Of a stretch of DNA of 10,292 bases, positions 1 through 6,690 are shown piece by piece (the stretch's first letter is position 1; each line of letters starts with the position of its first letter). Both the position numbers and the translations under genes were made by a program. Where the stretch lies: assembly GCA_017414145.1 (NCBI GenBank), contig JAFPQL010000020.1, forward strand, positions 1 to 10,292, read 5' to 3'. Below the pieces are notes generated by a model. The model was given only the letters and a program-made list of their open reading frames with translations, searched no databases and had not been told where the DNA came from. This DNA comes from Oscillospiraceae bacterium (GTDB lineage Bacteria > Bacillota_A > Clostridia > Oscillospirales > Ruminococcaceae).

Positions 1-177
1 GATGACATCGTTTGCCTTGGCGAGCACGACCTCGATGCTGCCGTCTCCGACGGGAAGAATCAGGCGTCTGCCCTTTTCGCGGACAGCGGTGCAGTCAAAG
101 CCGAGCTGTTCAAGCAGTCCGACGGTATCTTTTTCGAGTCTGCCCTTGGTCAGGGCAATGCGAAGCGGTCTCTGCAT
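1..177 (-). CDS. hisG: ATP phosphoribosyltransferase catalytic subunit HisG, N-terminal fragment
   Basis: HisG condenses ATP with PRPP to phosphoribosyl-ATP, the first committed step of histidine synthesis in the cytoplasm. Only the first 59 codons are in the window; the gene continues past the left edge. The start ATG is at 177, set by a strong AGGAGG seven bases upstream. The visible N-terminus includes the typical ALTKGRLEKDTVGLLEQLGF stretch of HisG (residues 8-27), which opens the PRPP transferase fold, and then the early EVVLAKANDV segment (49-58). It starts two bases after the hisZ stop, so translation is probably coupled. Because hisZ is adjacent, this is expected to be the short HisG form that depends on HisZ, but the C-terminus that would prove it is not visible. 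Identity rests on 59 residues plus context. Confidence 0.9.
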   Translation of the reverse strand, partial: MQRPLRIALTKGRLEKDTVGLLEQLGFDCTAVREKGRRLILPVGDGSIEVVLAKANDVI

Positions 178-179
178 CG

Positions 180-1367
180 TTATCCCTCCTTTGCCTGTTC
201 GATCGGCAGGACGCTGTCGATGCCGTGGGCGGCGGCATAGCTGCGCGCCTCGTCCAGCGTCTCCGAGAGCGAGTGCTCGACGACCAGACCCTTTTCCCGC
301 AGATTGCGGGCAGCCTCGACGGCATCCGCCTCACAGCCCTTTGCCGCCCAGATCAGCACATTGCTGGCGGGCAGGGGCGTTTCCGGCGCCTGCTGACGGC
401 TCAGCACCTTGACCACGGCGTCGATGTTGACGGCAAAGCCCGTCGCGGGAACATCGTAGCCGAATTCGGCAAGCAGCTTGTCATAGCGGCCGCCGGAGAG
501 GATTTCCTCGCCGTATCCGGAGAGATAGCCGCGCAGAATCATGCCGGTGTAATAGTCGGTGCGGTGCATCATGCCGAGATCGACGCGCACGCGTTCTTTC
601 CCCGCGAACTGTGTCACGGACTTCCAGAGGTCATGCAGATCGTCGAGAATCGCGGCGATTTCAGGGCTCTTGCAGAGTGCGGACGCCTTGGAAAAGACCT
701 CCTCTCCGCCGTAGAGACGGGGGAGCATCCGCAGTGCCGAAGCGGCATCCGATTCCGGCAGCGTGTCCAGCAGATCGTTCAGTGCGGGGTAGTTCTTGGA
801 TTCGATGCAGTCCCGGAGCTGCTCCTTGATGCGGTCGGATGCGGGAAGCTCCGCCATCAGTGTGCGGAAGAAAGCCGCATTGCCGAGCTCCAGCGCATAT
901 TCCTCCCCGCAGGCCTTGAGCGCGTCGGCGGCTGCCGCGATGACTTCCAGATCTGCCATGCGGGAGTCCGAGCCGATCAGCTCGATGCCGGACTGGGAAA
1001 TCTCATCGTCTCTGCCCTTCAGGGTGGGGGAGATGACATGGATGTTCTGGTTATAGCACAGTCTGAGCGGCAGTGCAGCGTCGCGCAGTCTGGTCGCACA
1101 GACTCTGGCAATCGGGACGGTGTTGTCCGGTCTGAGCACCAGCAGTCTGCCCTTGGCGTCCGTGAGCTTATACATCTGCTCCTGCGGGACGGGCTGTGCC
1201 TTGCGGCTGAATACATCAAAGAATTCCAGCGTCGGCGTGATGATCTCGCTGTAGCCGCGTGCGGCAAAGAGCCCGTGCAGACGGCTTTCGATGTCACGGC
1301 GGAGCGTGCATTCCGCAAACAGGGAATCGCGGGTGCCTTCCGGCGTAATGCGGTCGTACTTGTTCAT
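180..1367 (-). CDS. hisZ: ATP phosphoribosyltransferase regulatory subunit HisZ
   Basis: HisZ is a paralogue of histidyl-tRNA synthetase that lacks aminoacylation activity and forms a hetero-octamer with short HisG, giving activity and histidine feedback control. The product is 395 residues, the usual family size. It shows the class II synthetase-like core: PTLEFFDVF near 45-53, a motif-2-like LRPDNTVPIAR at 78-88, SGIELIG near 126-132, DYYTGM at 271-276 and SGGRYDKLLAEFG at 291-303. A degenerate C-terminal domain follows (about 335-390). I chose the ATG at 1367 because AAGGAG sits six bases upstream and the protein then begins MNKYDRITPEGTRD, as in the family. An ATG 13 codons earlier (1406) has no such site. 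A true histidyl-tRNA synthetase is less likely: it is shorter, the motifs are degenerate, and hisG follows directly. Confidence 0.93.
   Translation of the reverse strand: MNKYDRITPEGTRDSLFAECTLRRDIESRLHGLFAARGYSEIITPTLEFFDVFSRKAQPVPQEQMYKLTDAKGRLLVLRPDNTVPIARVCATRLRDAALPLRLCYNQNIHVISPTLKGRDDEISQSGIELIGSDSRMADLEVIAAAADALKACGEEYALELGNAAFFRTLMAELPASDRIKEQLRDCIESKNYPALNDLLDTLPESDAASALRMLPRLYGGEEVFSKASALCKSPEIAAILDDLHDLWKSVTQFAGKERVRVDLGMMHRTDYYTGMILRGYLSGYGEEILSGGRYDKLLAEFGYDVPATGFAVNIDAVVKVLSRQQAPETPLPASNVLIWAAKGCEADAVEAARNLREKGLVVEHSLSETLDEARSYAAAHGIDSVLPIEQAKEG
185..190 (-). promoter_or_regulatory. Ribosome binding site of hisG
   Basis: A full AGGAGG core (within AAAGGAGGG) lies inside the last codons of hisZ, seven bases before the hisG ATG. 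It fixes the hisG start and, with the 2-nt gap between hisZ stop and hisG start, suggests balanced synthesis of the two subunits. Confidence 0.85.
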
Positions 1368-1373
1368 GAATAA

Positions 1374-1379
1374 CTCCTT
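1374..1379 (-). promoter_or_regulatory. Ribosome binding site of hisZ
   Basis: AAGGAG six bases upstream of the ATG at 1367. It decides between this start and the in-frame ATG at 1406, which lacks a Shine-Dalgarno sequence. Confidence 0.8.
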
Positions 1380-1406
1380 ACAGAAACGGAATCGAAGCGG
1401 CTGCAT

Positions 1407-1616
1407 TCACGGCTGATGCGATGACAGCAGCGTCTTCGGATTGCGGATGACGGCGACGGAACAGGGAATCCGGCCGGCGATGGCCGTGCGGAGCATTCCG
1501 GTGCCGCAGGCACATTCCGGCACCCGGTCGTCCGGCTGCATTTGCGCCGCGACGGCCTTAGCGGCTGCGCGGTTGACCTTGCCGTTCAAACAGGCTGTAA
1601 CCGACAGATGCGGCAT
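1407..1616 (-). CDS. Doubtful 69-codon open frame in the hisZG leader
   Basis: I do not recognise this product. It is an open frame of 69 codons between the hisZG promoter and hisZ, beginning MPHLSVTACLNGKVNR and ending in SSHQP. Third codon positions are mostly G or C, as in the neighbouring real genes, and four cysteines occur (residues 9, 35, 37, 54). Against it, there is no Shine-Dalgarno sequence before the ATG at 1616, the frame stays open upstream without a better start, and the sequence is GC-rich enough for chance open frames. It is not a histidine-rich leader peptide: it has only two histidines. It could be a small protein, a decayed gene remnant, or simply untranslated leader RNA, which I favour. 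Confidence 0.2.
   Translation of the reverse strand: MPHLSVTACLNGKVNRAAAKAVAAQMQPDDRVPECACGTGMLRTAIAGRIPCSVAVIRNPKTLLSSHQP
1500..1524 (-). repeat. Overlapping, mutually exclusive hairpins in the hisZG leader
   Basis: In the transcript, GGTGCCG (1524-1518) can pair perfectly with CGGCACC (1506-1500) over an 11-nt loop. Alternatively GTGCC (1513-1509) can pair with GGCAC (1505-1501) over a 3-nt loop. Both use the same 3' arm, so they cannot form together. No run of U follows, so this is not a classical intrinsic terminator or attenuator. No T-box consensus was seen in the leader. The pairing is seen directly; a regulatory role is only a possibility. Confidence 0.35.
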
Positions 1617-1645
1617 CCCGGAACACCGTGCATTCGGCTTTCGCT

Positions 1646-1665
1646 TTAGCGTGCTAACACGCTAA
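1646..1665 (-). promoter_or_regulatory. Downstream operator-like palindrome of hisZG
   Basis: A perfect 20-bp inverted repeat, on the coding strand TTAGCGTG-TTAG-CACGCTAA: 8-bp arms around a 4-bp centre. It lies about 11-30 bases after the predicted transcription start. It shares most positions with the palindrome at 1671-1688 (common core TA-C-TG-TTA-CA-G-TA), which points to two sites for one dimeric repressor. In RNA it could also fold as a hairpin, but no U-tract follows, so a terminator is unlikely. The regulator is unknown. The TrpR-family histidine repressor (HisR/YerC) proposed for Firmicutes is an inference from gene context only. Confidence 0.65.
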
Positions 1666-1670
1666 CATAG

Positions 1671-1688
1671 TATCATGGTAACATGATA
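1671..1688 (-). promoter_or_regulatory. Operator-like palindrome overlapping the hisZG -10 element
   Basis: A perfect 18-bp inverted repeat, TATCATG-TTAC-CATGATA, whose upstream arm contains the -10 hexamer. Its centre is 24 bp from that of the palindrome at 1646-1665, and the two share a common core, so they look like a tandem operator pair. Binding here would occlude RNA polymerase directly. Confidence 0.6.
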
Positions 1689-1711
1689 GCATATTATCAA
1701 AGAAAAGTCAA
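1683..1711 (-). promoter_or_regulatory. Sigma-A promoter of hisZG
   Basis: Read on the minus strand, TTGACT (1711-1706) as -35, a 17-bp spacer, then TATCAT (1688-1683) as -10, preceded by an extended -10 TG (TGCTATCAT). Five of six bases match consensus in each hexamer. The -35 begins one base after the polC stop, in a short AT-rich island within otherwise GC-rich sequence. The predicted start is near 1676, giving a leader of about 310 nt before hisZ. This separates hisZG transcriptionally from polC, although no terminator after polC is visible. Confidence 0.75.
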
Positions 1712-1712
1712 G

Positions 1713-4700
1713 TCAGAACAGAGAGAGCTGATTCGATTTCGGAAGATTTCCCAAAGCCCCCAGTGCATCCAGCGCTTCGATTGTTGCTTTTGACGCACCG
1801 CTCTGCTCCTGAAATTCCGCGACGGAGATGTAATCGCCGTGCTGAGCGGTTTCGTAGAGCTTCTCGGCAGCCTTTTCGCCGATGCCGTCGATCGCGGCGA
1901 ACGGAATCCGCAGCTTGCCGTCCTCGATCAGATAATCGACCGCGTGCGACCGCTTCAGATCGACCGGCAGGAAGAAGTATCCGCGTGCCATCATCTCGTT
2001 GACGATGCGGAGGATATCGAGCAGGTCATTCTCCTTCTTGGAGCGCTCCTTGCCCTTGCCGACCAGCTCACGGATTTTCGCCCGTACCGCGTCGATGCCC
2101 TCTACGGCAAGCGCTGCGTCAAAGTCGCCGCCGCGGACGGAGAAATAGGTCGCGTAGTATTCCAGCGGTTTATAGAGCTTGAACCAGCCGAGCTTGATTG
2201 CCGCCGTGACATAGGCCGCGGCGTGCGCCTTCGGGAACATATACTTGATCTTGAGGCAGGAGTCGATGTACCACTGCGGCACGTCGTGGTCGCGGAGCAT
2301 CTGTATCCGCTCCTCGGTGAAGGTCTTGGGCGCCTTGCCCTTACGGGTATCCTCCATGATCTGGAACGCCTGCTTCGGTTCGACCCCGTGATAGAGCAGA
2401 TAGGTCATGATCGAGTCACGGGTTCCGATGACATCGGAAATCGTGCAGGTGCCGTTTGCGATCAGCTCCTGCGCATTGCCGAGCCACACATCGGTGCCGT
2501 GTGACAGGCCGGAAATCTGGAGGAAGTCGGAAAAGAGCTTCGGCTTTGCGTCGAGCAGCATCCCGATTGTAAAATTCGTGCCCATTTCCGGAATGCCGAG
2601 GGAGCCGGTCTTGCAGAAGATGTCATCCTCTGTGACGCCGAGCACGGAGCAGTCCGTACACATCTGGAACACCTTCGGGTCGGTGGTCGGAACATCGGCG
2701 ATTTTGATGCCGGTCAGGTCTTCCAGATGCTTATAGAGCGTCGGGACAACATGGCCCAGCTCGTCGAGCTTCAGAATTGTGTCGTGCAGCTTGTGGAAGT
2801 CGAAGTGTGTCGTGATAATCATGTCGGAATCGTCGGTTTCGTCGGGGTCGCCGGGCTGCTGCACGGGGGTGAAATCGAAGATATCGAAGTCCTCCGGGAT
2901 GACGACCATGCCGCCCGGATGCTGGCCGGTGGTTTTCTTGACGCCGACGCAGCCCGCGACGAGCCGGTTGATCTCGCTGTTGTTGACGGTGATGCCGCAG
3001 TCTTCGAGATAGTGCTTGACATAGCCGTAGGCGATTTTGTCCTGTACGCCGGAGATCGTGCCCGCCTTGAACACATTGGCTCTGCCGAAGAGCTCCTCTG
3101 TGTAGCGGTGCGATTCCGACTGATATTCGCTGGAGAAATTCTGGTCGATATCCGGCGCCTTGTCGCCGTCGAAGCCGAGGAAGGTTTCAAAGGGAATGTC
3201 GTGGCCGTCGCGCTTCATGTCGGTGCCGCATTCGGGGCAGTTCTTCGGCGGCAGGTCAAAGCCGGAGCCGACCTCGCCCTTCGTGAGAAATTCAGAATGC
3301 TTGCACTTCGGGCAGACATAGTGCGGCACGAGCGGATTGACCTCGGAGATGCCTGCCATTGAGGCGACGAAGGAGGAGCCGACCGAGCCTCTGGAGCCGA
3401 CCAGATAGCCGTGCTTTTCGGAGTTTGCGACGAGCTTCTGCGCGATCATATACAAAACGGAGAAGCCGTGCTTGCAGATCGAGCCGAGCTCTCTGTCCAG
3501 ACGCTTCTGCACGAGCTCCGGCAGCGGGTCGCCGTAGATGCTCTTGGCCTTTTCGGTGGTGATGCGGATGAGATCCTCCTCCGCGCCGGGAATGGACGGG
3601 GTAAAGGTGCCTTTGGGGATGGCGTGGCAGCGGTCGATTTTGTCCGCAATCAGATTCGTGTTTGTGACAACGACCTCATAGGCGCGGTCGGCGCCGAGAT
3701 AGTCAAATTCCTCCAGCATTTCGTCCGTGGTGCGCAGATAGAGCGGCGCCTGATTGTCGGTGTCGTCAAAGCCGTTTCCGGACTGGAGAATCTGCCGGTA
3801 GATGCCGTCCTTTTCGTCCATGAAGTGGACATCGCAGGTCGCACAGACCGGAATGCCGAGGCGGTCGCCGATTTCCAGCACCTTGCGGTTATAGTCGCGC
3901 AGGTCCTCCTCCGTCTGGGCGGGATGCCGGTCGGAGCGCAGCATAAAGAGATTGTTTGCGATCGGCTGGATTTCCAGATAATCATAAAACCGGGCGATAT
4001 CGAGCAGCTCCTCGTCGGGTCTGCCGTCCACAATCGCCGAGAACAGCTCACCCGCCTCACAGGCGGAGCCGTAGATCAGACCCTCCCTGTGCTTGACGAG
4101 CAGCGATTTTGGCATCAGCGGCTTTTTATAGAAGTAGTCAAGCTGCGAGTAGGAGACAAGCCGGTAGAGATTTTTCATGCCGGTCTGGTTTTTCGCAAGA
4201 ATGATCTGGTGGTGGGAGCGGAGCTTTTTCGGGTCAATCGACGGCAGGACGGTGTTGAGATCACCGAGCGTGGTGAGCGGATAGTCCTTGACGATGCGCT
4301 CCATGAGCGTCAGATAGATTTTTCCGAGCATATAGGCGTCGTCCGCGGCGCGGTGATGCTCAAATTTGCCGAGCTTCAGATGCTTTGCGACGGTATCGAG
4401 CTTGTGGCGGGACAGCTCAGGCAGCACGGCGCGGCAGAGCAGCACCGTATCGAGTGTCACAAAGGGGTGATGGATGCCGTGACGCGCATATACCTCGCGC
4501 AGGAAGGAGGTGTCGAAGCCCGCGTTGTGGGCGATCAGCACCGGATTTTCCCCGCAGAATGCGAGAAACTGCCGGACAGCCTCCTCCTCCTTCGGCGCAT
4601 CGGCGACCATGTCCTGCGTGATGTGGGTCAGCTCCTGAATATGCTTCGGAATGTCGCGTTCGGGATTGACAAAGGTGTCAAAGCTGTCTACGATGCGCAT

Positions 4701-6074
4701 TCCCTTGATTTTCACCGCGCCGATTTCGGTCAGGCGGTCGTTTTTCGAGGAGAGGCCGGTCGTCTCGACATCAAAGACAATGACCTCGTCCTGCGGGGTG
4801 CGCGGGTCCGGGCTGTCGATGATGAGCGTGGCGGCAAGATCGTCCACGACATAGGCCTCACAGCCGTAAATGACGCGGAAATCCTTCCATTTTGCGGTTG
4901 CGTTCATCGCTTCGGGGAAGGCCTGCACGACGCCGTGGTCCGTGATCGCAATGGCGCGGTGTCCCCATTCGTGGGCGCGGGTACAGAGCGCCTCCGCCGA
5001 GGTGACCGCGTCCATTGCGGACATATTGGTATGCAGGTGCAGCTCGACGCGCTTGACCGGAGCGTCGTCGGTGCGGCGCTCTGCGTCATAGGTGTTGATC
5101 GCGTTCGGCTTGATGACAATATCGTGGTCGTAGGTGTCGTATTCGACAGAGCCGTAAATCAGCAGAGAAGCGCCTTTTTTGCACTGATCGAGCGGGAAGT
5201 CGGCGAGCTTCTGCTCATCGAGAAAGAGTTTGACCAGCAGGCTGCCGGTGTAATCCGTGACGGGGAAGGACACGATGGTCTTGCCGTTTTTGAGCTGGCG
5301 GGATTCCGGCTTTGCGAAGATTTCCGCGGCGACAGAAAATTTCTTTGCGCCGCCCGCCGTGCTGCCGATCTGCTGCACGACCTCGGAAATGGCAACCGGC
5401 TTTTCGCGCACCGTCCGCCCGTAGATGACGCTGAGGTCAGACTTGGCGGGCATTTCGGGCTGAATCTGCTTGATGTCGGCATGGAGCGCCGAGAAGGCCG
5501 GCGTATCGGGCTCTGATTGCTTCTCCTGCGGGATTTCATAGCGGTTTGCGGGGAGATCGGCGAGGGCGTCCGTCTGCATCCTGTTGTAGGCTTCTTCGGA
5601 CACGCGCTGGACACCGCCCGCAAATTCGACCGTCAGCGAAACGGAGTAGATCGAACGGATGGCTCTGGCAAGCTCCTCGCGGAAGTGCGTCCGCTCCAGA
5701 ATATCGACGCCGCCGTGCTGCAGGCCGATCGAGAGCACGCCGTTTTCGCAGGTCAGCTCGGCGCCTTCGAGAAAGCCGTTGATCAGCGGCAGATCGCGGC
5801 GCAGGGACAGAAAAAGATCGGGCAGCTCCGCGACGGAAAACGCCTCTGCGGGATAGCGGCAGAGCAGTCTGGCCGATTGCAGGGAAAGGCGCGACGCCAG
5901 CTCCGTCTCAAAGGCGGAGATGTCAGCGAAGGGAACTGTCCGGTCGAATTCGGTTTCAAAAAAGAGCCTTGTGTGGTCGGGATTGGTCATGACACGCCGG
6001 ATCCTGCCTTCCAGCACATGATCGGGAAGGTTTTTGGCGTATTCGCGCAGAAAATCGCGCAGTGTCTGCATCAT
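1713..6074 (-). CDS. polC: DNA polymerase III alpha subunit, PolC type
   Basis: This is the replicative polymerase of low-GC Gram-positives, which synthesises DNA at the fork and proofreads it. The 1453-residue product is close to the usual length. Visible in order: N-terminal domain (about 1-200); OB fold (about 222-325); PHP domain with HLHTN (346-350) and ITDHG (377-381); an inserted DEDDh 3'-5' exonuclease with FDVETTG (D435, E437), HNAGFD (D521) and HHRAADD (H574, D578); the second part of PHP; a zinc site C921/C924/C946/C949; and the polymerase core with PDID (D975, D977) and LKLDELG (D1104). The C-terminus QLSLF is the beta-clamp binding motif. All catalytic residues appear present. 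The usual GHDDPT after the third Asp reads GHVVPT here, probably a lineage variant. The start ATG at 6074 is followed directly by a second ATG; an AAAGGA lies about 12 bases upstream, so either could be used. Confidence 0.98.
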   Translation of the reverse strand: MMQTLRDFLREYAKNLPDHVLEGRIRRVMTNPDHTRLFFETEFDRTVPFADISAFETELASRLSLQSARLLCRYPAEAFSVAELPDLFLSLRRDLPLINGFLEGAELTCENGVLSIGLQHGGVDILERTHFREELARAIRSIYSVSLTVEFAGGVQRVSEEAYNRMQTDALADLPANRYEIPQEKQSEPDTPAFSALHADIKQIQPEMPAKSDLSVIYGRTVREKPVAISEVVQQIGSTAGGAKKFSVAAEIFAKPESRQLKNGKTIVSFPVTDYTGSLLVKLFLDEQKLADFPLDQCKKGASLLIYGSVEYDTYDHDIVIKPNAINTYDAERRTDDAPVKRVELHLHTNMSAMDAVTSAEALCTRAHEWGHRAIAITDHGVVQAFPEAMNATAKWKDFRVIYGCEAYVVDDLAATLIIDSPDPRTPQDEVIVFDVETTGLSSKNDRLTEIGAVKIKGMRIVDSFDTFVNPERDIPKHIQELTHITQDMVADAPKEEEAVRQFLAFCGENPVLIAHNAGFDTSFLREVYARHGIHHPFVTLDTVLLCRAVLPELSRHKLDTVAKHLKLGKFEHHRAADDAYMLGKIYLTLMERIVKDYPLTTLGDLNTVLPSIDPKKLRSHHQIILAKNQTGMKNLYRLVSYSQLDYFYKKPLMPKSLLVKHREGLIYGSACEAGELFSAIVDGRPDEELLDIARFYDYLEIQPIANNLFMLRSDRHPAQTEEDLRDYNRKVLEIGDRLGIPVCATCDVHFMDEKDGIYRQILQSGNGFDDTDNQAPLYLRTTDEMLEEFDYLGADRAYEVVVTNTNLIADKIDRCHAIPKGTFTPSIPGAEEDLIRITTEKAKSIYGDPLPELVQKRLDRELGSICKHGFSVLYMIAQKLVANSEKHGYLVGSRGSVGSSFVASMAGISEVNPLVPHYVCPKCKHSEFLTKGEVGSGFDLPPKNCPECGTDMKRDGHDIPFETFLGFDGDKAPDIDQNFSSEYQSESHRYTEELFGRANVFKAGTISGVQDKIAYGYVKHYLEDCGITVNNSEINRLVAGCVGVKKTTGQHPGGMVVIPEDFDIFDFTPVQQPGDPDETDDSDMIITTHFDFHKLHDTILKLDELGHVVPTLYKHLEDLTGIKIADVPTTDPKVFQMCTDCSVLGVTEDDIFCKTGSLGIPEMGTNFTIGMLLDAKPKLFSDFLQISGLSHGTDVWLGNAQELIANGTCTISDVIGTRDSIMTYLLYHGVEPKQAFQIMEDTRKGKAPKTFTEERIQMLRDHDVPQWYIDSCLKIKYMFPKAHAAAYVTAAIKLGWFKLYKPLEYYATYFSVRGGDFDAALAVEGIDAVRAKIRELVGKGKERSKKENDLLDILRIVNEMMARGYFFLPVDLKRSHAVDYLIEDGKLRIPFAAIDGIGEKAAEKLYETAQHGDYISVAEFQEQSGASKATIEALDALGALGNLPKSNQLSLF

Positions 6075-6219
6075 GAGCGTTCTTGTCCTTTCCGTGTGTT
6101 TTCATGCAGAGCGGTTCCGTTCAGACGGCATGGAACATTTGTCACAATTGTACCGTTTTGTATGATCCGAGAAAGCTCGGCGGAGATTCTACAGTGTTTT
6201 CACATTGCTTCCCGTTTGA
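6075..6219 (-). other. 145-bp gap upstream of polC with a weak promoter candidate
   Basis: This is the largest gap within the dxr-to-polC array. It is richer in A and T than the genes and contains a -10-like TACAAT (6152-6147), but no good -35 at proper spacing. There are only short hairpins, for example CCGAG-CTTT-CTCGG near 6170-6185, without a U-tract. An independent polC promoter here is plausible but not demonstrated, and I see no terminator for the upstream gene. Confidence 0.25.
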
Positions 6220-6669
6220 TCACCAGTTCTGCCGCTTCATCGCATCATGCAGTTGATGCTCCAAATTCTGAGGCAGTGGAATGTACTCCACCGGCACCCC
6301 GAAGATTCTAAGTGCATTTGCGAGATTGGAGTTGCCCTCAAGCTGTTCTTTCGTCTGCTTGCAGCAAACGACAATGATTTTATTCATCTGGATGTTTGCT
6401 GCTTTTTCATAGAGCAGCATTTTCAGGACATCCGCTGCGATTTTGTGCAGTTGAGCGGGTTTTAGCTTGCCGAGATGAGAATATATTTCTCCGATGATAT
6501 GTGCAGATTCTGAATAAAAATCCGGAACAATGATGCTGTTTGGCGTACCGGGCAGCGGCAGTTTCTTGTTTGGCTCTAAATCCGGTATCTGCAATTTCTC
6601 TTTGATGTGATTGAACTGTATTTTTTCAATATCACACTGAACAGACGCATCGTGACAGTTCTGAGTCAT
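6220..6669 (-). CDS. Unrecognised 149-residue protein, possibly of the restriction-endonuclease-like fold
   Basis: I cannot name this gene. The product is soluble, with no signal peptide or membrane segment. The N-terminal 35 residues are polar. They are followed by a conserved-looking block NSIIVPDFYSESAHIIGEIY (44-63), a lysine/leucine-rich helix (about 66-95), a hydrophobic strand NKIIVVCC (96-103) and a second alpha/beta unit ending IFGVPVEYIPLP (122-133). The order Asp50, then GE61, then helix and strand resembles PD-(D/E)XK nuclease-like folds, but the lysine expected two residues after Glu61 is a tyrosine, so catalysis cannot be claimed. GC content is clearly lower than in the flanking ispG and polC, and A/T-ending codons are frequent, suggesting later acquisition. 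It starts 19 nt after the ispG stop. ATG 6669 is chosen because AGGTG lies eight bases upstream and the composition changes there; the frame continues upstream only as ispG shadow. Confidence 0.8.
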   Translation of the reverse strand: MTQNCHDASVQCDIEKIQFNHIKEKLQIPDLEPNKKLPLPGTPNSIIVPDFYSESAHIIGEIYSHLGKLKPAQLHKIAADVLKMLLYEKAANIQMNKIIVVCCKQTKEQLEGNSNLANALRIFGVPVEYIPLPQNLEHQLHDAMKRQNW

Positions 6670-6677
6670 CCCGTTAT

Positions 6678-6690
6678 CACCTTTCTCCTT
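6678..6690 (-). promoter_or_regulatory. Double ribosome binding site at the ispG stop
   Basis: TAAGGAG spans the ispG stop codon, and a second AGGTG (6682-6678) lies eight bases before the ATG at 6669. The first is about 15 bases away, too far to be optimal, so the AGGTG copy is the likelier functional one. The arrangement supports co-transcription with ispG. Confidence 0.5.

Noticed and set aside
12..1373. 453-codon open frame on the plus strand opposite hisZ
   Set aside because: Shadow of hisZ and hisG; no ribosome binding site, and the opposing genes are well identified.
1368..1640. Histidine T-box riboswitch or His-rich leader peptide before hisZ
   Set aside because: I found no T-box core consensus, no specifier-loop signature and no run of histidine codons in any frame of the leader.
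1441..1665. 74-codon plus-strand open frame in the polC-hisZ gap
   Set aside because: It would run through the promoter and operator palindromes, begins at a TTG with no ribosome binding site, and shows no recognisable features.
1646..1665. CIRCE (HrcA) element or intrinsic terminator
   Set aside because: It begins TTAGC and ends GCTAA like CIRCE, but the arms are TTAGCGTG rather than TTAGCACTC and the spacer is 4 rather than 9 bp. As a terminator it lacks the following U-run.
3411..5516. 701-codon open frame on the plus strand inside polC
   Set aside because: It lies fully antisense to an unmistakable PolC. Long antisense frames are expected opposite GC-rich coding sequence, and the translation has no recognisable domain.
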